Source of the DNA: an uncultured Muribaculaceae bacterium
GTDB lineage: Bacteria > Bacteroidota > Bacteroidia > Bacteroidales > Muribaculaceae
Reading direction: 5' to 3'
NCBI GenBank assembly: GCA_947178235.1
Contig: CAMWXQ010000020.1
Location: forward strand, 1 to 9,766
DNA length: 9,766 bases
Within the stretch, counting starts at the first letter, position 1, and every line of letters starts with the position of its first letter. Positions 1 through 4,322 of this stretch are shown in pieces. The notes beneath the pieces are model-generated. The model saw only the letters and a program-made list of their open reading frames with translations, searched no databases and was not told the DNA's origin. The translations under genes were made by a program, and so were the position numbers.

Positions 1-93
1 GTATATGACCTCGCGGGTCGCAAAATCAAAGCCGACACCCCACTCACGCGCGGCATCTACATCATCGGCGGTGAGAAACGCGTGGTGAAGTAA
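1..93 (+). CDS. C-terminal end of an exported protein with a T9SS-like tail (5' truncated by window)
   Basis: Frame 1 is open from the first base and ends at TAA (91-93), giving 30 residues that begin VYDLAGRKI and continue with a GIYII segment and a basic end (KRVVK). A 'VYD-x-x-GR' strand, a 'G-I-Y-I' strand and a terminal Lys/Arg-rich strand form the pattern of the short beta-rich C-terminal tails of Bacteroidales exported proteins, related to type IX secretion sorting domains. The DUF4832-like protein at 1812-3269 ends in a similar tail. The catalytic or binding part lies upstream of the window, so no function can be given. The stop codon directly abuts the stop of the convergent gene at 94-459. 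Confidence 0.75.
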   Translation, partial: VYDLAGRKIKADTPLTRGIYIIGGEKRVVK

Positions 94-459
94 TCACCCC
101 TCGCGGCGCGGGCCATATTTCTTCTCGAAAATCTCCATGTGCTCCTCGCCCCACCCGAGCATCATGTCGATGATAGGCATCAGTGATTTGCCGAGTGGCG
201 AGAGACGATATTCGGACCTCGGGGGGAGTTCGGGGAAGATTGTCTTTTCGATCAATCCGTCCTCGACCATCTCTTTGAGTTGGATGTCGAGTACGCGTGG
301 TGCAGCCTCGGGGAGACACTTGTGTATCTCGCTCGGCCTCATCGGATCGCCCGAGCGGAGTTCGTCGAGGATGCACGACTTCCACTTGGACTCGATTAGG
401 CTCATCGTGAGCCGCAGCGGACAGTCGAGGTCTACGGGTATCTTCTTTTCGTATGCCAT
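94..459 (-). CDS. HxlR-family winged-helix transcriptional regulator
   Basis: A 121-residue protein, the usual length for a single-domain HxlR regulator. Family signatures run in order: a DCPLR segment with Cys13, 'ESKWKSCILDEL' (about 23-34), 'RPSEIHKCLP' (about 41-50), the recognition-helix region with 'LKEMVEDGLIEK', the wing 'PPRSEYRLSPLG' (about 79-90), and a C-terminal dimerisation helix with GWGEE. Cys13 lies where the redox-active N-terminal cysteine of YodB-type regulators sits; Cys29 and Cys48 are also present. I chose ATG at 459. The longer reading frame would need a TTG at 483 that lies inside the predicted -7 box, so it would not be transcribed. The gene is divergent from the NTF2-like/FMN-protein operon and shares with it a symmetric operator-promoter region. 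By family analogy it probably represses that operon and itself, with release by thiol oxidation or alkylation. That role is inferred. Confidence 0.93.
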   Translation of the reverse strand: MAYEKKIPVDLDCPLRLTMSLIESKWKSCILDELRSGDPMRPSEIHKCLPEAAPRVLDIQLKEMVEDGLIEKTIFPELPPRSEYRLSPLGKSLMPIIDMMLGWGEEHMEIFEKKYGPRREG

Positions 460-480
460 TGGTGATATGATTTCTGACCG

Positions 481-512
481 CAAAATTAGGAAACAAACCG
501 CTAATAATCAAG
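481..512 (-). promoter_or_regulatory. Predicted promoter of the HxlR regulator gene
   Basis: On the minus strand CTTG (512-509) is followed by exactly 20 nt and TAATTTTG (488-481). This matches the Bacteroidota TTTG-N19-21-TAnnTTTG pattern with one mismatch in the -33 box. The expected transcription start is near 474, about 15 nt before the ATG at 459. The -33 box lies inside the left arm of the inverted repeat at 506-558. Confidence 0.7.
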
Positions 513-558
513 TACCGAAAAAAGATTCGGTATATGAATCTTTTTTCGGTACTTGATT
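506..558. promoter_or_regulatory. Perfect 23-bp inverted repeat, probable HxlR operator
   Basis: Positions 506-528 and 536-558 are perfect reverse complements over 23 bp, separated by 7 nt (GGTATAT). The dyad centre is position 532. A smaller dyad, ACCGAA-N6-TTCGGT, occupies 514-531. Each arm carries the CTTG used as the -33 box of the outward promoter, so a dimeric protein bound here would cover both promoters. HxlR proteins bind dyads of this general kind, often beside their own gene; assigning this site to the neighbouring regulator is inference. The hairpin could also form in RNA, but both predicted transcription starts lie outside the dyad, so a DNA role is more likely. Confidence 0.75.
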
Positions 559-583
559 TGTCCGTATCTAACCCTTAATTTTG
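552..583 (+). promoter_or_regulatory. Predicted promoter of the NTF2-like/FMN-protein operon
   Basis: CTTG (552-555), 20 nt, then TAATTTTG (576-583), identical in sequence and spacing to the minus-strand promoter and its exact mirror image about position 532. The expected start is near 590, leaving a leader of about 30 nt before ATG 622. The -33 box lies in the right arm of the inverted repeat. Confidence 0.7.
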
Positions 584-621
584 CACCAGAAACTTAAAAA
601 CCAATAATACAACGACGGAAT

Positions 622-1008
622 ATGAGAGACCAGATCAAGGAATACGAAGCGGTCGCCAAGGCAGCTGAGAATTTTGTCAAGAGTGTGGCCGAGGGTGACA
701 GCAAGTATGCCAAGGCCCTCTTCACCGAGGATGCCGTACTCTTCGGCATACTCGACGGAGTGCTCGAACACGGTTCGATAGAGCAGTTCTACCACAACGT
801 CGACACCGTCGGCGCAGGTGAGAATTTCAAGGCGCGCATCGATGTGCTCGCGGTCGAGGAGACGGTCGCCGTTGTTGTGCGAGTCCTCGAAGAGAAGTGG
901 GGTGGCCGAATCGACTTCACTGACTTCCTCCTGCTCCTCAAACTCAACGGCGGGTGGAAGTGCGTCGCAAAAGCCTATAACCAAAATTCAGACACCATAA
1001 AGAAATGA
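622..1008 (+). CDS. NTF2-like protein of the putative lumazine-binding type
   Basis: A 128-residue protein with no signal peptide or membrane segment. The N-terminal helices (about 1-35, ending 'GDSKYAKALFTEDAVLFG') followed by a curved-sheet region ending 'DFTDFLLLLKLNGGWKCVAKAYN' (about 98-120) match the NTF2-like/SnoaL-like fold. The 'FTDFLxLLKxxGGWKxVxK' strand pair is typical of the putative lumazine-binding subgroup. The family forms a cone-shaped pocket for a small hydrophobic ligand or acts as a small-molecule enzyme; no catalytic residues can be assigned here. It is the first gene of a two-gene operon, and its TGA overlaps the ATG of the FMN protein (ATGA, 1005-1008), so translation is probably coupled. 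It is likely controlled by the divergent HxlR regulator. The substrate is unknown; a role in handling a reactive aromatic or quinone is inference from context. Confidence 0.85.
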   Translation: MRDQIKEYEAVAKAAENFVKSVAEGDSKYAKALFTEDAVLFGILDGVLEHGSIEQFYHNVDTVGAGENFKARIDVLAVEETVAVVVRVLEEKWGGRIDFTDFLLLLKLNGGWKCVAKAYNQNSDTIKK

Positions 1009-1544
1009 AAATCACAGTCATCACCGGGTCTCCCCGCAAGCACGGCAACACATTTGCCATGACCGATGCCTTCATCAAGGCCGCTGAGGCCAAAGGGCAC
1101 GAGGTAATGCGTTTCGATGCCGCCATGATGAAGATCGGCGGATGCCACGCCTGCATGACCTGTTTCAAGACCGGCAAGGCGTGCTCGTTCGACGACGACT
1201 TCAACATCATCGCTCCCCACATCCTCGACGCCGACGCCATCGTCTATGCCATGCCACTGTACTGGTATTCGATCCCCGCGCAGATCAAGGGTGTCATCGA
1301 CCGCGTCTTCTCGTTCTGCGTGGCCGAGAAGCCTATACAGGGTAAGAAGCTGGGTCTAATCTGCTGCTGCGAGGAGCATGACGCAGCCCTGCTCGAAGGG
1401 ATCACCGTCCCCATGCGCCGCACAGCTGACCTGCTGAAATGGGAGATTGTCGGCGAGGTTCTCGTGCCGGGCGTGTTCCACGAGGGTGATGTCGCCAAGA
1501 CAGACGGCTGCGCCCAAGCCGCCGCCCTCGCAGAGAAGTTCTGA
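1005..1544 (+). CDS. Flavodoxin-fold NAD(P)H-dependent FMN oxidoreductase / iron-sulfur flavoprotein-like
   Basis: A 179-residue protein that starts directly with the first beta strand (MKITVITGSP). GSPRKHGNT (8-16) is the FMN-phosphate loop of the NADPH-dependent FMN reductase/flavodoxin_2 families. MPLYWYSIPAQIKGVIDR (83-100) is the second flavin-contacting loop and helix of these proteins. Between them are C47, C50, C53 and C60, spaced C-x2-C-x2-C-x6-C, which fits the compact cluster motif of iron-sulfur flavoproteins (C-x2-C-x2-C-x4-7-C). A C120-C122 triplet is also present. The protein is cytoplasmic and probably reduces quinones, nitro compounds or another electron acceptor with FMN. 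It is translationally coupled to the NTF2-like gene upstream and divergent from an HxlR regulator, an arrangement like YodB-controlled reductases. Whether a 4Fe-4S cluster is really bound cannot be told from sequence, since many flavodoxin-family proteins carry similar cysteines. Confidence 0.9.
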   Translation: MKITVITGSPRKHGNTFAMTDAFIKAAEAKGHEVMRFDAAMMKIGGCHACMTCFKTGKACSFDDDFNIIAPHILDADAIVYAMPLYWYSIPAQIKGVIDRVFSFCVAEKPIQGKKLGLICCCEEHDAALLEGITVPMRRTADLLKWEIVGEVLVPGVFHEGDVAKTDGCAQAAALAEKF

Positions 1545-1581
1545 AATAGAACTGCAAGACGCAATACAATATCTGCGTAAT

Positions 1582-1812
1582 ACCATATGAGGGCGGAGCC
1601 CTCGAATCTATCCAAGCCCCACGAATTTATTCGTGGGGTAATTTATTAGTAATCAACTATAAACCGCGGAGCGGTTGCATCTCGGGCGCATACAATATGG
1701 CAACGAGGTGCAACCGCTCCGCGGTAGATGGGCATATTGATCCGTTCACCCCACGAATAAATTCGTGGGGCTTGGATAGATTCGAGAGCTCCGCTCTCAA
1801 TGTTCATATGGT
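1582..1812. repeat. Composite nested inverted-repeat (REP/BIME-like) element
   Basis: About 230 bp between convergent genes are almost wholly built of nested inverted repeats. Outer arms: 1589-1638 on plus and 1798-1749 on minus match over 50 nt with only two differences, and both arms are flanked externally by ACCATAT (1582-1588; 1812-1806). Seven extra bases lie between that heptamer and the repeat on the right side only. Each outer arm contains a palindrome with CCCCACGAAT and ATTCGTGGGG halves around TT. Inner arms: 1663-1684 pairs with 1704-1725 at 21 of 22 positions, around a 19-nt loop. Every arm also holds a short hairpin with the loop CGGAG. No transposase or long reading frame is inside. 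The right end touches the stop codon of the DUF4832-like gene. The architecture fits a REP-type or other miniature non-autonomous repeat; copies elsewhere in the genome are inferred, not seen. Confidence 0.8.
1617..1638 (+). terminator. Possible terminator hairpin after the FMN-protein operon (outer-arm palindrome)
   Basis: CCCCACGAAT, TT, ATTCGTGGGG forms a stem of up to 10 bp with a tight loop, followed by the T-rich TAATTTATTAG. It lies 73 nt after the stop at 1544, where a terminator for the plus-strand operon is needed. An identical palindrome at 1749-1770 faces the convergent gene but lacks a following T tract. No better terminator is visible between the two genes. Confidence 0.4.
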
Positions 1813-3269
1813 CAGTTGCGGTAGATTTTCTTCGCTCCGTCGGTGATGATTATCTGGCCGGCGGAGGGTGTGGTGATGCGGCGGCCTGTGAGGTCGTAGA
1901 CGGGTGATGTGGTTGTGGTCTGGTCAGCTTCGACGATGCCCAAGGCCGATTCGGTGCAGTCGGCTGCGTACTGAATCTCCTGTGAGGGGAGAATGTGGTC
2001 GCTCTCGATCACAGGCTTCGTGTCGGTCATCCCACAGGGTATCGTAATCCACTGCTCCTCGCCGGGCAGAAGCCCGCGGAGTGAGGTAGCACTGCGCACA
2101 CCGCCAATCGCAAAGTAGGCGTCGCGGTAGATCGGAGCTACACCCATATTGGTCACCAACAGGTCGGTCGAGGTGCCGTCAGTGGTACATTTCTTGACCT
2201 CAAAGCGGTATCCTGTGGCGAGTGACGCGGAGCGGAATCGCTCGCCCGTGCCATACTTGCCCTCGGGGGCATCGTTGGCAATCATGAAGGTGATATGATA
2301 CTTGGCTGCCTGCTCCTCCCACGTGTGGCCATACATGCCGGCGGGGTTCAAGAAGTTTTTCTGATCATTGTCGGTGTAGTAGCTGACTTCGCCTCCTGCA
2401 AAACCGCGCTGCCAGCGGGTGTCGCTGCCGATGGCTATCCAGTTACGTTCGTTGTACCCGTCAGCCGAGCCTATCTCGTGGTCCTTGTGCATGAACGAGT
2501 CGTCGAAGCATCCGAAGCCGAGGGCCATGAGCGAGCCATCGCCCGCGACAGGCGAGTATTCGTCATCGGCGGCATCAATGGACACTCCCCACGGAATCCC
2601 GGCCATGACCGTCTCCATGTGGGTGAGGAATTCTTTCTGATACTCCTTTGTGGGGAAGTTGGTGCCGAATTTCAAGGTCGTACCATATATATGGTACTCG
2701 CTCCAATGCCCGAAACCGACCTCGACGAAGGCGAGGCGGGGATCGGAGGCATAGCGGGCGGCGAAGTCTGTATAGAACTGCTTGGTGAAGCGCTTCAACT
2801 CGGCGTTGCTCCAATCCGCGTAATAGGTCGGGCCGTCCCCCTTGACCTTGTTGTAGGTCTCGTGGTAGTCGTCGCGATCCTTGATGTACTGCGGGACGGC
2901 GGTCATGCCGGCAGTCTTACCGTCGACATCCTTCGAGTTTGGGTACTCGTATCGGAAGCGGGCTATGAGCTGATGGCCGCGCGAGGCGACGTCGGCGAGA
3001 ATATTGTCGAACCAGGCCCAGTCATACTGGATAGTGCCGTCGGGGGCGCAACCTGTCACGACCTTGCATGGCAGACAGTATGAAAATTCGAGCTGAATGC
3101 TCGCGCCGTGCGAGGCGTTGAGGTCGCGGGCCTGGTCGGGCCAAAGCACGAGGCCGGTCATCGGCTGAGGCTTGGTGATCTCGCTGTGGAGTGCAACGTC
3201 ACGCGTCTCGGCCACGGCGGGGAGAGCCGCCATGACCGAGACGAGGATGGGAATGAGAAGTTTTTTCAT
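1812..3269 (-). CDS. Exported DUF4832-like (TIM-barrel, possible glycoside hydrolase) protein with C-terminal sorting-like tail
   Basis: A 485-residue protein starting at ATG 3269 with a signal peptide (MKKLLIPILVSVMAALPAVA, 1-20). This start lies 1 nt after the stop of the upstream cupin gene; the longer open frame overlaps that gene and is not used. The body has features of an alpha/beta barrel: 'TGLVLWPDQ' (38-46), 'IARFRYEYP' (102-110), and 'FVEVGFGHWSEYHIYG' (181-196). The last segment resembles the 'GfxGxWGEwh' motif of DUF4832-type proteins, with E183 and E191 as candidate acidic residues. A beta-sandwich-like region follows (about 350-420), then a tail 'VYDLTGRRI ... GQIIITDGAKK' (457-481) like Bacteroidales C-terminal sorting tails. 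Its role is probably extracytoplasmic carbohydrate binding or hydrolysis, but the substrate is unknown and the family call rests on motif resemblance only. It is the second gene of a two-gene operon with the CMD-cupin gene. Confidence 0.65.
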   Translation of the reverse strand: MKKLLIPILVSVMAALPAVAETRDVALHSEITKPQPMTGLVLWPDQARDLNASHGASIQLEFSYCLPCKVVTGCAPDGTIQYDWAWFDNILADVASRGHQLIARFRYEYPNSKDVDGKTAGMTAVPQYIKDRDDYHETYNKVKGDGPTYYADWSNAELKRFTKQFYTDFAARYASDPRLAFVEVGFGHWSEYHIYGTTLKFGTNFPTKEYQKEFLTHMETVMAGIPWGVSIDAADDEYSPVAGDGSLMALGFGCFDDSFMHKDHEIGSADGYNERNWIAIGSDTRWQRGFAGGEVSYYTDNDQKNFLNPAGMYGHTWEEQAAKYHITFMIANDAPEGKYGTGERFRSASLATGYRFEVKKCTTDGTSTDLLVTNMGVAPIYRDAYFAIGGVRSATSLRGLLPGEEQWITIPCGMTDTKPVIESDHILPSQEIQYAADCTESALGIVEADQTTTTSPVYDLTGRRITTPSAGQIIITDGAKKIYRN

Positions 3270-3270
3270 A

Positions 3271-4086
3271 TCAGAGTTTGCCGTACTCTTCGTCCGAGAC
3301 AGGTTCGAGCCAAACGTTGTCGGTCTCCTCACCGGGGACACCGAAAGCGAGGTGGGCGAACCATGAGTCCTTGGCTGCGCCATGCCAGTGCTTGACGTTG
3401 GCAGGGATATGTATTACGGTGCCGGGGAGAATCTCGACTGCGGGTTTACCCTCTTCCTGGTACCATCCGCGTCCGGCGACGCCTACGAGCATCTGTCCCC
3501 CACCCTTCTCGGCCTTGTGGATGTGCCAATTGTTGCGGCACCCGGGCTCGAAGGTTACGTTGGCAAAGGGCACTTGCTTGTCTGAAACCTGGGCGAGATA
3601 GCTGTTGCCGATGAAATACTTGGCATAGGCGGTGTTGGGCTCGCCGATGGGGAAAATCATCTGACGCTGGAACTCGGCCTTGGCGTCGTCACCCTTGACA
3701 TCATCGTTCCAGACATCCTTGGCGAGACGGAAAGCTGCCCACGCCTTGGGCCAACCTGCGTAGAAAGCGATGTGGGTGATGGCTTCGGAGATTTCTGTAC
3801 GGGTGATTCCGTTCTTCTTGGCCTCTTGGAGGTGATATGTGAGCGAGGAATCGGTGAGGCCCTGCGAGATGAGGCAGGTGACTGTGACGAGGCTGCGGTC
3901 GCGGAGCGAGAGGAGATCGTTGCGGCTCCAAACCTCGCCGAAGAGGATGTCGTCGTTGAGATGAGCGAACTCGGGGGCAAACTCGCCGAGCTGCTGACGT
4001 CCGGCGGTCTGGACTATCTTCTGTTGTGCCATGATGTTGGGTATAAGTATCGAGATGAGTGCAAAGGTAAGAATTATCTTCTTCAT
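3271..4086 (-). CDS. Exported carboxymuconolactone decarboxylase-cupin fusion protein
   Basis: A 271-residue protein with a signal peptide (about 1-20, ending IMA before QQ). Domain 1 (about 35-125) is AhpD-like carboxymuconolactone decarboxylase: 'SLRDRSLVTVTCLISQG' (60-76), H85, and 'GITRTEISEAITHIAFYAG' (93-111) with following 'P-K-A'. C71 is present but there is no second cysteine of an AhpD CxxC pair, so a peroxidase-type dithiol role is unlikely. Domain 2 (about 170-262) is a cupin: 'NNWHIHKAEKGGGQMLVG' gives H188 and H190, and 'PGTVIHIPANVKHWHGA' gives H233 and H235 as likely metal ligands. Fusions of these domains occur in Bacteroidota. The substrate is unknown; an exported aromatic-lactone or oxidised small-molecule enzyme is possible. 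It is first in the operon, with only 1 nt between its TGA and the ATG of the DUF4832-like gene. A -7 box lies at 4223-4230. Confidence 0.88.
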   Translation of the reverse strand: MKKIILTFALISILIPNIMAQQKIVQTAGRQQLGEFAPEFAHLNDDILFGEVWSRNDLLSLRDRSLVTVTCLISQGLTDSSLTYHLQEAKKNGITRTEISEAITHIAFYAGWPKAWAAFRLAKDVWNDDVKGDDAKAEFQRQMIFPIGEPNTAYAKYFIGNSYLAQVSDKQVPFANVTFEPGCRNNWHIHKAEKGGGQMLVGVAGRGWYQEEGKPAVEILPGTVIHIPANVKHWHGAAKDSWFAHLAFGVPGEETDNVWLEPVSDEEYGKL

Positions 4087-4141
4087 TTCTTAGTGCCTAT
4101 GGTATTGGTGAGTCTGTTGCGGGGGTTGAGCGGGGCAGGGC

Positions 4142-4163
4142 GGACAATGCAGAAGCATTGTCC
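4142..4163. repeat. Perfect hairpin in the leader of the CMD-cupin operon
   Basis: GGACAATGC (4142-4150) and GCATTGTCC (4155-4163) are perfect 9-bp reverse complements around AGAA. The hairpin lies 55 nt upstream of ATG 4086 and inside the predicted 5' leader. No T tract follows on the minus strand, so it does not look like an intrinsic terminator. It could be a leader structure or a single dispersed REP-like hairpin. Confidence 0.6.
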
Positions 4164-4212
4164 TGTACCATGTATATATCGGGCTTCGATGTTGTCATTG
4201 GGGTATGTGTCA

Positions 4213-4242
4213 ATGTTTATTGCAAAGTTACGACATAAACAT
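4213..4242. promoter_or_regulatory. Promoter -7 region of the CMD-cupin operon with flanking dyad
   Basis: Minus-strand TAACTTTG (4230-4223) is an exact TAnnTTTG -7 box. No TTTG occurs at the normal distance; the nearest candidate is TTGG about 23 nt upstream, which suggests a weak or activator-dependent promoter. The box is enclosed by an 8-bp perfect dyad, ATGTTTAT (4213-4220) and ATAAACAT (4235-4242), with 14 nt between, a candidate operator. The expected start is near 4216, giving a leader of about 130 nt. Confidence 0.5.
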
Positions 4243-4322
4243 CAAACACACCACCAATTTCCGCTCCAATATGAACCAATTTTTTAGATTCAAGCCCGAA
4301 AGTATTCGGCAAACAGATATAT

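Noticed and set aside
460..483. Longer HxlR protein starting at position 483.
   Set aside because: The codon at 483 is TTG and lies within the predicted -7 box, upstream of the expected transcription start.
1582..1812. Complete insertion sequence or transposon.
   Set aside because: No transposase reading frame is present and the element is only about 230 bp of palindromic DNA, so at most it is non-autonomous.
2295..3083. Plus-strand open frame of 262 codons opposite the DUF4832-like gene.
   Set aside because: It is antisense to a gene with signal peptide, motifs and tail; its composition (Val/Gly/Glu rich, no domain) is typical of a GC-rich shadow frame.
3270..3383. Longer N-terminus of the DUF4832-like protein beginning at 3383.
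   Set aside because: It would overlap the cupin coding region by over 100 bp and hide a clear signal peptide that starts at 3269.
4296..4309. CCGAA-AGTA-TTCGG hairpin just after the efflux operon as a terminator.
   Set aside because: The stem is only 5 bp and the minus-strand sequence after it has an A tract, not a T tract.
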